DNA from: Vermamoeba vermiformis
Lineage: Eukaryota; Tubulinea; Echinamoebida
Assembly: GCA_045837725.1 (NCBI GenBank)
Contig: JBEWZL010000101.1
Coordinates: 62,001 to 126,000, forward strand
DNA length: 64,000 nucleotides
Direction of reading: 5' to 3'
Of this stretch, positions 53,441-64,000 are shown in pieces. The stretch's first letter is position 1. Every line of letters starts with the position of its first letter. Below the pieces are notes generated by a model, which was given only the letters and a program-made list of their open reading frames with translations, did not search any database and was not told the DNA's origin. A program made the translations under genes and the position numbers.

Positions 53441-53860
53441 ATGGGTGTTTTTCAATCATCACTTACTTTTGATCGCGAGAAGATCAGCACTGACGGAGGT
53501 ATCAAGTACGAAGGATACTGGGCATCCGAAGAAGACAAGGCTTCTCCGTTCCCTTTTCCAGTTGGAAGTGACACTCCTTGGCCTGGAAAGGAAGAGTTCT
53601 TAACGAAATTAAGAGCTAAACAAGAAAAGGCTGAAGTGATTTCATACAGAGGTTTATCCCACTGCAGATTAGTTGAAAAGAACGGATGTGAGTCGGAACT
53701 TCCGCCTGGAATGGATCCCTTAAAAAACAACGGTGCTTCTGAATATAAAATGGTCACAGCAAATGGCGACGTCATTCACTGGCCAGAAGGATACGAGCAT
53801 TACATCGAAGTTCACAACGTCAAACCCAGCAGAGAGTTTTACAACTTTATTATGAATTAA
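53441..53860 (+). CDS. Small conserved protein, family unknown, copy A
   Basis: Intronless, 139 residues, starting MGVFQSSLTFDREKI. Conserved pieces shared with the copy at 57219: GIKYEGYWAS, FPFPVGSDTPWPGK, YRGLSHCRL and an almost identical last 30 residues (HWPEGYEHYI, HNVKPSREFYNFIMN). No signal peptide or membrane segment. The pattern YRG-S-CR, then WPEG--HY---HNV-P--EF, recalls short uncharacterised proteins I have seen in bacteria (recollection, not searched). A paired Cys in CRLVEKNGC could bind metal, but this is speculative. An AATAAA at 53896 probably ends the transcript. Confidence 0.82.
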   Translation: MGVFQSSLTFDREKISTDGGIKYEGYWASEEDKASPFPFPVGSDTPWPGKEEFLTKLRAKQEKAEVISYRGLSHCRLVEKNGCESELPPGMDPLKNNGASEYKMVTANGDVIHWPEGYEHYIEVHNVKPSREFYNFIMN

Positions 53861-53895
53861 ACAAGGTTTATTTGTAATTTGCTTGCAGTGGATTG

Positions 53896-53901
53896 AATAA
53901 A
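53896..53901 (+). terminator. AATAAA polyadenylation signal
   Basis: Lies 36 bases after the stop of small-protein copy A. Confidence 0.6.
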
Positions 53902-54126
53902 AGCATTCCAGAAATTTATCGGATATTAAAAAATTGCGAACACAACACGGTATTCGACTGATTGACATCTACCCTCTTAGTTGTTCTCCCGGGTTGAACG
54001 CTGAATATTTCAGGAAGCAGGTTTACGTTTAAATTGAAAAATAGATTAGTTTGATTTTTAGATCGCAAGTAAGAATCGTCACAACTCTCCTCCGAAGCAG
54101 CATTAGTATAAATTATAAAAGGGTGA

Positions 54127-56977
54127 ATGAGCGCGAAAGAGTACACGATTGCCGATATATTTGATGCAGCAAAGACCAATGACAGCAAAAAGTTGCTTGA
54201 TATTCTATGCAACTCCGAAATTAATTACCTTCGCCAGTTAAGACAAACATTAGTAGGCGATCTGTGGGCTCTTGAAACGGTAGGATATTTTAATTGAATA
54301 TTTTGAATATTATAAAAGTATTTTTTGAAAATTAATTAATAATTAATAAAATTCAAGGCGTTACTGCACGGAAATATGGAAGCGGCGAATGTACTAGCGT
54401 GGTATGAATTACGCGGTGGAGAAGTAGACTCCAACACTAAACCGGACAATATTACAATATCAAAGTCTGCCTGGTGCGATTGTTTAAGTAAGCGCTTGCT
54501 TAAGAATTGCATATCACGCGTTTGGCACCTAATTTTACCGGAAATACAGGCTCCTCTGTACTTCGCATGAAAAAAATGTATAGGAAGAAGCTACGAGCCC
54601 CCTCAGACTATGTAGAGCACATATTCAATCACGGATCATACCACCAATTAAGAGCAAGGGAGTGGCATCCTTTTTATTATGTAGTGCGCGATTACTACAG
54701 CAAAATTTTGACGCCGTTTGAAGCCATCGCGCATCCGGCGGCGTTCATGGCCTTAGTGCGACTAGACGACAAATTTCGGATCCTCAGTCCAGAAGGTAAG
54801 CAGCTCTTCAACACTACACTACACCACTCGCTCGGGCTTGTTGGGCGTTAAGTTCTCAGAAATTTCAATTTTGTTTTTTTTCGGTCAAAATTTGGTCAAC
54901 GCGTACTGACCTGTTTGATTTCCGTAGGATACTCTCTCGCAATGCATATCGTAATGTCAAGGAGTATTAACAAGCAGCACAAGCTCGCCATGCTACAATT
55001 CCTTGAATTCTTCGACGAAGAAGTTTTTCAGATCCCGAGTGGCCCTGAGGGACTCGTGCCGTCAGTTTATTGCTTGAAGACGAATCAAGTGTTTTTATTT
55101 GAGCGAATTCCAGTGTTGAAAGACTTTTCTAAATGTACGTCAGCTCATTTAAGGTAGTTCGAACTAACTTACATGCTGCAGTCCGATTTAACGACGGTAA
55201 AACAATCATGAATTATTACACCAATAACAAAATTTCGATGATAACTGCTAATCAAAGAAGAAAAGTTTATACTGAGACGTAAGCTAGGCCATCAAACGAT
55301 AAATTGATAATTAATTATTGTATATACAATAGGGATGGTGCGTTAAACACTTTCCTAATAAGGAATATAACCAGCGGAAGTGATACAAAGTATTATGATA
55401 GTAAGTTAGATGAGTTTATCGATACGATAAATGTAACCAAAGAGCCAATAACAAATTAATGCTTTCGCAGATCTGGCTATCGAAGCGATAGAGACGCTAT
55501 TCAACAACGGCAAGCAAGATCAATTGAAAGAATATGCCGATATGATAGCTGCGACAGACGACGCAGTAATGGGGGCTTACATGCTGCAGATCGGCTACCA
55601 ATTCGACAGTCTGAACAAATTCAGAAACAATCGTAAGCAACTCTATTCTGAGCCTCCTTTACTATATTTATATTATTATATAGTATTAGCCCTAACGAGC
55701 AAGAAAGAATATTTCAAGCAAGATCCGCAGACTTCATTCGACTTTATTAATCTCCCGCGCGAGATGTTGGAGCTAATTATGGTAGAGCTGTCAGCACGTG
55801 ACGTAATGAGCCTATTTATGGTCACTAAGCAGATGCACCAATGGTTCCAAACCTTCGATAGTGCTCTACTATGGCAAAATGTGCTAAAAAATACGAAGAT
55901 CTCGCTCGACGGAGACATTCCGATGCCGACCAAAGACATGAAAAGATACGTTTTGAATACGGAAAGGTACACGTATCATTTACATTGATGGTAAATTAAC
56001 TAGGCTCAATTTAGATACCGTCGCAATTGGCGGAGAGGAAAATTCCGAGAACGACTTTTGTACTCCAGGCCTGGAGAAAGTGTTCGCGACTACACACTCG
56101 ATGACGATTGGTTGTGTACAGTATCATATGGACCTAACACGCTGCGATATACAAACTTGCACACCGAACAGACTTTTACATTGGCTCCGTCCGGCAACCC
56201 GCACAGGTACATCACTCAATGCTTCTTAGATCCGCAGCCATTGTCCGCGCCACTTGTTGCGTTGTACAGCTCACATGGTGAACTGTATTATGGACGACTT
56301 GGCGATGAAATTACGAAGAGTAAGATACAGCTGGAGGCTTCTTATGATTATGGCCTGATTCATGCGCAAAGTCACGACCGAGTGGTAGCATCAAAACGTA
56401 CGTGGAACTAAATGAAATTTCGTTGTTTGTTGCTAACCAAACCTCATTTGCAGATCTGCAAGTCGTGGATATGAATACTCAGCAAGTCGTAGCAGCGCCT
56501 GGATTTCGCGTGTCAGAAGCAATACCACACGCGTTCAATCGTTCAATGACCATTGCCAATCAGGGCAATGAGGTAATGCTACTCGACAAGAACATGCTCG
56601 TAGTGCAGCAACTGATGGTCCAACTGACTGACATGCCCTCGGTGAGACTGATTGGCATGATCGACGAATTCACTTTGGCTGTGGGTGCGATCAAGGGTAT
56701 CAATCTGTATGACACTCGCAAACTTGAAGCAGACAACTATCAACTATTGATGGAATGCAACTCAACAAGATATGTCAGTTTAGATGCGAGAAATCAACGC
56801 ATGTTGGCGCCAGTAGGGCCGTATCAGATGTCCGCGCAAATTGACTTGAAAACGCGGCAATGGGAGCGAGTGTGGAAAAATTTCAAGACTATGTATTACA
56901 ACCCATACCCGCGCATCAACGGCAGATACATGGTGTTCCTAGGCTCGCAAGTCAAGGTCTATGACTTCAGTGTATAG
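54127..56977 (+). CDS. F-box/beta-propeller-like protein
   Basis: Probable SCF adaptor with a central F-box. From ATG 54127: an N-terminal helical region of about 400 residues (IADIFDAAKTNDSKKLLDIL, ALLHGNMEAANVLAWYELR; weakly ankyrin-like), then the F-box (FINLPREMLELIMVELSARD, MSLFMVTKQMHQWFQTFDS, LLWQNVL) near 55740-55880. The motif YRRNWRRGKF follows, typical of FBXW proteins just before the WD propeller. The C-terminal part is beta-rich with propeller-like strands (DDDWLCTVSYGPNTLRYTNL, FTLAVGAIKGINLYDTRKL, YMVFLGSQVKVYDFSV) but few canonical WD dipeptides. Stop TAG at 56975. Around nine introns. It lies between the two small-protein paralogs. Propeller confidence is moderate. Confidence 0.75.
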
Positions 56978-57218
56978 ATTTGCTGTCAAATTGCTTGTAC
57001 TAAAATAGGATCATACAAATTTGGATAAATTGCGATTCAATCCGTGGTCATTTGTATTAACAATAACAAATGAAATAAACTAAAAAAAGTTGTAACAATC
57101 ATGTGACTTTTCGCTGACGTGACTTGACAACAAGGTACAACATTTGTCCCCTGACGAGACAGGACCGGCGTTAGAACTTGTGCTTTTATTCCCGCTACAC
57201 ACAAGACAGAAGACAACA

Positions 57219-57635
57219 ATGGAGACGTCACTCGACTCATTTGATCGCGAGGTCATCAATGTTGACCACGGAATTAAATACGAAGGCTACTGGGCCACAT
57301 CTGCTGAGGACAAATCGTCCAATTTTCCTTTTCCATGTAGATACGATGCTCCTTGGGCCGGAAAGGATGTATTCGTAAGAAAATTGCGAGAAAAACAAGA
57401 GAAAGCGGAAGTTCTTCGTTTCAAAGGGTTTTCGACCTGCAGATTGGTTGGTGCTGACGGATGCGTAGCTACCCCAGCAGGTTTTCTAGGAGAAGTATGC
57501 ATGAATGGAACGGCGGAGTACAAGATTACCGCGCCTAATGGCGAAGTGATTCACTGGCCTGAAGGATACGAACACTACATCCAAGTTCACAACGTCAAAC
57601 CCAGCAGAGAGTTTTACAATTTCATTATGAATTAA
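57219..57635 (+). CDS. Small conserved protein, family unknown, copy B
   Basis: Intronless, 138 residues, starting METSLDSFDREVIN. Paralog of the gene at 53441 in the same orientation: GIKYEGYWAT, PWAGKDVFVRKLREKQEKAE, FKGFSTCRLVGADGC and an end identical to copy A over HNVKPSREFYNFIMN. The first 15 residues and the segment before EYKI differ most. Upstream in-frame codons from 57144 lack support, so the ATG at 57219 is chosen because its product aligns with copy A. Function unknown. Confidence 0.82.
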   Translation: METSLDSFDREVINVDHGIKYEGYWATSAEDKSSNFPFPCRYDAPWAGKDVFVRKLREKQEKAEVLRFKGFSTCRLVGADGCVATPAGFLGEVCMNGTAEYKITAPNGEVIHWPEGYEHYIQVHNVKPSREFYNFIMN

Positions 57636-57692
57636 ACTAATTAATTAAATTGCAAGGTTAATAAATGCAACTTCGATCTACAATAGCTAAAT

Positions 57693-59397
57693 TTATTTAC
57701 AGGCAGATAGATCCAAGCACATCAGGATCGCGTCTTCATTCTCATCGCGGTAATAGTTATCTAAATACTTAGCAGGCTTAAATCCGAATTTTTGATACAA
57801 TTGTTGCGCACCCTTGTTGAATATTGACACGTGCAAGAAAATCTTTAAAAGAAAAAACAAAAGTTAGCAACTCGGATCCGACATTTTGACAACTCAAACA
57901 ACATTAGCAATGTGATGAATATGCTGTGAGTAGTATAGTAAATTGCGATAGGGTAGACTTACATGAGGGATGCCAGAGAGCTTGGCCCAGTCCACTACAT
58001 GCTGCATAAACTTGCTGCCAACACCGCGTCCTCGGCTGTGTGATGCGACAGCAATGCTGACCACTGTGACTTCGTTGTGTTTGATCCAAAAGCTCACGTA
58101 GCCTGCAATCACGTGCGTCACTGGCTCGTGTTGTTGTTGCTGACACGTGTCATCAATGTCCATGTCATCCGAGTCGTAGTACTGGTACTGGCGCAGCAAC
58201 TTCCTAGTTTGGCACAGCTCGCGCAGTTCGTGCTCATCGGCATCGATCTCGCGTTCTGCGACCAGTAAAAACACGTTGTTCTTGTACAGCGACTTCTTGA
58301 AGAAACTGCGTTGATAGGGCTCGAAAAATGATTCGTTCTCGATCAGCATGACGTCATCTAAATCTTCTTCCGTCATCTCGCGCAGGGTTACTGTTATAAC
58401 AGGAAATTATTTCAGATCCAGTACAAGTATTGAAATATTTGAAAGAAATCTTGATCGAATAGCTACGTACTCTTTTTCTCGTCGCATATAATCTTTTTAA
58501 ACTGTTCTGATGAAGGAATTGTTCGTTGATTTTGCGCCACAACTTGTTCTTGTAATTGTTTGCGTGAGCCACTCTTGCCGAGAGCATCTTCGTAACAAAT
58601 AGGGAATTGAAATTGCGGCCATAGGTCACGTGGTGGTAAGGCGAAGGGCGTCTTCAAGCACAAATGGTTCAATGGATGGACTGAGTTGTGGATCTCGCAT
58701 TTCTCGCATAGATCTACTTTAGGACAATTGAGACATATGAAGCGAGCTCCTATTATAGGTCCCGAGCATGAACTGCAGAATAATTCTTTGTGTACGATCA
58801 TCGCATCTGTTTCAAATTGTTATTCAGACGTGATTCAAGTCCGTATAATGTATATATTACCTTCTATAACCTTCTCGTCGACTAATAAAGGCAATGTCAT
58901 ATTTGGTCGCTTCTCAACTTCAGGTAATGGATAATACACTTTGATGAACAGATGGGCAGGTTGATGATGTTTCTTTTCGAGGTTCTCAGCTTCGCATATC
59001 TCACATAGATCGTAGTCTTCGCAAATGCTGCATCTGTAGCGAATACCGAGGATTGGAAAGTCACAAGCATCGCAAATTGCTTCGTGATCCAGTTGCTAAC
59101 CGAAGAGCGTTAATGTACGGTTATTGAGACGAAAAATATGTAGAAAATTGAGTAAGAAAGTTGTTATTGTGCGAAACATAACGAATAGATATGACAGATC
59201 TGAGTAAATTGAACCAAATTGAAAATATCTGAAATAAATTCAATTAAATACTGTAATAGCGCGATATTTCACTACTAATTATAAGCTTAATATAAAAGCA
59301 CTCCTCTATATTAATAAAAAGGTCTTATCGCTAACGCTCACATCCAGATGGGTTGAAGTCTTTAACATACCTTTATCGTGCTGCTAGCATTCAACAT
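57693..59397 (-). CDS. Tandem ZZ zinc finger and GNAT acetyltransferase fusion
   Basis: Spliced from a short first exon (ATG 59397, MLNASSTIK) over a 270-nt intron into the first ZZ finger: ICDACDFPILGIRYRCSICE, DLCEICE, HHQPAHL. A second finger follows the next intron: FCSSCSGPIIGARFICLNCP, DLCEKCE, HPLNHLC. After CDEKK an intron at about 58390-58467 joins, in frame, to ITLREMTEEDLDDVMLIENE, the start of a GNAT domain. GNAT landmarks: FLLVAEREID, AGYVSFWIKHNEVTVVSIAV, the acetyl-CoA loop SRGRGVGSKFMQHVVDW, and a final exon IFLHVSIFNKGAQQLYQKFG with YYRDENEDAILM. The catalytic half is closest in style to N-alpha-acetyltransferases such as NAA50/RimI. The ZZ fingers may read N-degrons or histone tails. 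The fusion rests on frame-consistent splice sites; I know no family with this order. Confidence 0.78.
58141..58152. repeat. TGACACGTGTCA palindrome, copy 8
   Basis: Exact palindrome inside the GNAT coding exon (minus frame reads DDTCQ, the same four or five residues as copy 6). A relaxed TGACACGTGCAA lies near 57826. Confidence 0.93.
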
Positions 59398-59599
59398 CTT
59401 ATGCTGATTAATTCATACTATGTTATTACGTCGATATATACATGTAACAGAACAGTCCGCAATGTTAAACTGTTCCACAGAAGTCAAAACTAAATCGCAG
59501 AGAAAGTACAGAAAAGTCGTCGAGGATATGTACAAGGTTTATTTTACTATAAGTTACACTATAAACATGATAATACAATGCTTATACATAGCACTGTAC

Positions 59600-61553
<1,954 letters not shown>

Positions 61554-61752
61554 AGTGCAGCTCTAGTGTTGATGTAACACGTAGATAAAATTAGTTAGAA
61601 ATGACAGCGAAGCATAGCGATAACGAAAAAAGATAAAAAATAAACTTGATAAAAAAGTTGGCACGAGATCCAGCTGCGAAACTCTTTTCTTCACTATTTT
61701 GACTGTCTGTAACATACGTGTAAATATTTGTAAATATTTGTGACTGTCAAAT

Positions 61753-62354
61753 ATGGCACAACCGCTCGACTTGCAAGATCCAGCGAAGTACGGCGCTAAA
61801 ATGGAAGAGATCGCAGAAGAAATTATGAGCCTTCAACACCAGGTAAAAATCATATAATTATTCAACTATTTATTGGATTAACTAGCTTGCGTAATGCTTG
61901 ATATCAAATTATTTTTATTTGTCTCAGATCTCTCAGATCCTCTTTTAGCCGCACCTCTTCAACGATTACTAAAATGGTGTTTTTGTAGCTTACAGATTTC
62001 GATAAAAGGCGCCAAAGTAACAGAGAAGCACTTACAGCAATGAAAAATCAAAAAGTACCTGACACCAAGCCGACGTGGGTCTGTGCGGGCGACTTCTTCG
62101 TGCGCATGCCTGCTGGCACTGTCAGAAGTGTAGTTGATAAAGGTAAATACGGCAACGCGAACAGATCCATTGGATGCGCAAGTTTTTAATCGCTCGTTCT
62201 AGAACAAGCTAAAATTGAAGAAGAGATTGAAGAGGCTCGCAAACTGATTAAAAACAAGACTACAGAGCTGAAGACTATGGAGGGCAAGTTAAATCAAGTT
62301 AGTGGATTTCATCTCAAGGGCATGTCGGTAGACGACCTTAAAATCGCCAAATAA
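61753..62354 (+). CDS. PDRG1-like prefoldin-family subunit
   Basis: PDRG1 is a prefoldin-like subunit of the R2TP/prefoldin-like co-chaperone that helps assemble RNA polymerases and PIKK kinases. Three exons: MAQPLDLQDPAKYGAKMEEI with AEEIMSLQHQ; then DFDKRRQSNREALTAMKNQ and PTWVCAGDFFVRMPAGTVRS; then EQAKIEEEIEEARKLIKNKT and SGFHLKGMSVDDLKIAK, TAA. Two coiled-coil helices around a beta hairpin and the order NREAL, WVC-GDFF-+MP, GF-LK-M match PDRG1 and the beta-class prefoldins. Length about 135 residues, as expected. The start is 200 bases from the divergent KRR1 start, so two assembly genes may share a control region. Prefoldin subunit 4 is a less likely alternative. Confidence 0.82.
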
Positions 62355-62448
62355 ATGTATTGTTGCAATATGAATAGGCTTACGTAGATTAATATTAGGT
62401 GGATTCGGTTAAAAAAATTAACAAACATTTACTCAAATAAATAACAGC

Positions 62449-64000
62449 TTATTTCTTAGCTTGAGTAGCACCTTCAGTGCCCTCGCGCTTCTTATCTTCG
62501 GAGAACAGATAGTCGTTCATCTTCGTTGACAAGTTCTTGAATTTGTTCAAAAATCCACCGCTCTTTTCCTTCGGTTTCTACAATCGCTATTAGTACCGCG
62601 TAATAGTTACTATAGTCATTCAATACATACCTCGGCAGGCTTTTCAGTGGGATGAGGCTCTTCGTGCACTTCAGGGCCGTCTTGTGGGTGCACGTGCTCG
62701 TCGTCAGAAGAGTCGTCTTGCTTCTTGTTCTCGGGCTGTGTCTTCAAGCCAGAAACAATGGCAGTGGTCTTGTCTTTGAGCTGTTGAGTCAATGGCGCAA
62801 GAGCAGTGCCGACACGATTGAATTGACGGTTGACTTGGCCCATCAAAGTCGCGCCTTGCAAGCCCATGCCAGGGTGGTGAGGAGGATCGTCCTTGACGAG
62901 GCTCAAATCGACTTTAGTCTTCCACAATTGGAAGTTGAGTGTGCTCTTCCATTCGTCAATCCACAATGCGTTGTAGTCATTAAGAGGCTCTACAAAGGGT
63001 GTTATTGATACCGCTTATGTTGTATCGTTCGCTACTTACTGGCAGCAAAATCAGTGGCAGCGACAGCAGCCAAGGCAGATTGAATGTATTCGCCAAACTT
63101 GGCGCGGATCCAATCATCTGAACCTTCCCAGCCATTGGTCTTGTTGTTGTTCACCTTCTCGATAATATCTTCAATGAAGGCACGATCGAATGTGGACAAA
63201 GTGAAGGCCTCTGTGATGAGTGCGTTAATAAACTAGTGCAATACATGAATGAAGTGTTGACATACTGCGCAGTTCAGGCTTAGTGCACACAAATGTAGCG
63301 GTCTCAACATCAACGACGACATCGGCCTTGAGCACGTTGTTAGCGCTGGAGAAGAGGGCATTGGAAGTACCAATCAAATAGGACTTTTGTTTTTGCAAGA
63401 AGTCGATTTGAGGCAAGGACTATTGAAAAGTTAATGTACCACTCTTAATAGTAGAGATTATTATACGCACTTGATAAGGACTGAAGTAGCAAGCTTCGAA
63501 GATTTGCAAGGGGAAGGCGTACTTGGCAACAGCAGGCTTTTCAGGCTCGACACTTTCAGTATTGCCTTGGCTCTGAGAGATTGTTAGACCATATGACTCG
63601 ATTGATCAATAGATTACATCGTCGTTGGCGTTATTACGCACCATGTGTCGCAACAATTTAGGGAACAGTGACGCGAGGGCAACAATCGTATTGCATGTCT
63701 CGCCGATGGGGACACCGTAAAATACAACCTTCTTCTCGCTAGAGAAATGGCGAGTTAGCGCGAAGTATAATAAAAATATTAATAGCTTGGCACTTACAGG
63801 CACATGAGTTTCACTAAGTTAATAACACGCTTGCCCCATTTGCGCACGAGTTGATCCAAATTGATGCCCAAGTGAAGGGTCTCGTTGTCCAAAACTTTAG
63901 CGCGGAATCGTTCGTTCAATTGAGTGTAAACAGCCTCTAATATAGCAGTGTCTGAGAATGATTTTTGTCCAAAATAGGCTTGTGTAACGGTATCGAGGAT
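62449..64000 (-). CDS. AVL9-like DENN-family protein, 5' part cut by window edge
   Basis: AVL9 proteins act in late secretory and exocytic transport, with a DENN-type fold. Visible order in the minus frame: AYFGQKSFSDTAILEAVYTQ, LNERFRAKV, LHLGINLDQLVRKW, EKKVVFYGVPIGETCNTIVA with LASLFPKLL, then PLQIFEACYFSPY, SLPQIDFLQKQKSYLIGTSN, VDVETATFVCTKPELRS, WIRAKFGEYIQSALAAVAAT and, near the C-terminus, ALWIDEWKSTLNFQLWK. A low-complexity acidic tail with HVHPQDGPEVHEEPHP ends GATQAKK, TAA at 62449. The VFYG-P and PLQIF...IGTSNALF blocks are the basis for the call. The N-terminus lies beyond the right edge. Convergent with the PDRG1-like gene (95 bases between stops). Confidence 0.75.

Overview
This is a nuclear DNA window from a microbial eukaryote. 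Genes are packed tightly on both strands and most are broken by many short introns (roughly 45-120 nt) with GTAAGT or GTACGT donors, and often a CTAAC element shortly before the AG. The standard code is used, with TAA, TAG and TGA all serving as stops. Gene content (copine, FKS-type glucan synthase, ABCH-like transporter, many F-box proteins with ankyrin, LRR, ARM or HEAT repeats, SREBP-like factor) fits a free-living amoeba-like protist. I cannot name a genus, and Amoebozoa is only a weak preference. No alignment or database search was run: family calls come from motifs read by eye.

Layout. 0-9 kb: a head-to-head pair of paralogous F-box/ankyrin genes. 9.4-11.5 kb: a small unknown gene and another F-box gene. 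12-16.5 kb: copine and archease, both minus. 16.6-21.2 kb: an F-box domain spliced onto a karyopherin-beta/HEAT solenoid. 21.2-34.5 kb: three secreted, probably surface-anchored proteins (FN3/beta-helix, EGF, HHIP-like), interleaved with an alpha/beta-hydrolase-like protein ending in a WH2-like motif and an F-box/armadillo gene. 34.7-47.2 kb: an LRR protein with a C-terminal F-box, a 1,693-residue glucan synthase, an FHA/bromodomain chromatin protein and an AMN1-like LRR protein. 47.2-53.2 kb: a membrane-tethered bHLH factor of SREBP topology and an ABC transporter. 53.4-57.6 kb: two paralogous small proteins flanking an F-box/beta-propeller gene. 57.7-64 kb: a tandem-ZZ/acetyltransferase fusion, KRR1, PDRG1 and the C-terminal part of an AVL9-like protein cut by the right edge.

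Themes. About eight of 28 genes look like F-box or LRR substrate adaptors for SCF ubiquitin ligases, each with a different substrate-binding scaffold. A second group handles RNA and ribosome biogenesis (archease, KRR1) and the HSP90/R2TP prefoldin-like complex (PDRG1). A third group builds or decorates the cell surface (glucan synthase, beta-helix, EGF and HHIP-like proteins, ABC transporter, AVL9).

The most unexpected signal is not a gene. The 12-bp palindrome TGACACGTGTCA occurs eight times exactly, in introns, exons and spacers alike, with further TGACA-NN-TGTCA variants. A second dispersed element, a CArG-like TTTCC-W6-GGAAA/GGCAAT box, recurs inside short introns. Both are far more frequent than composition predicts.
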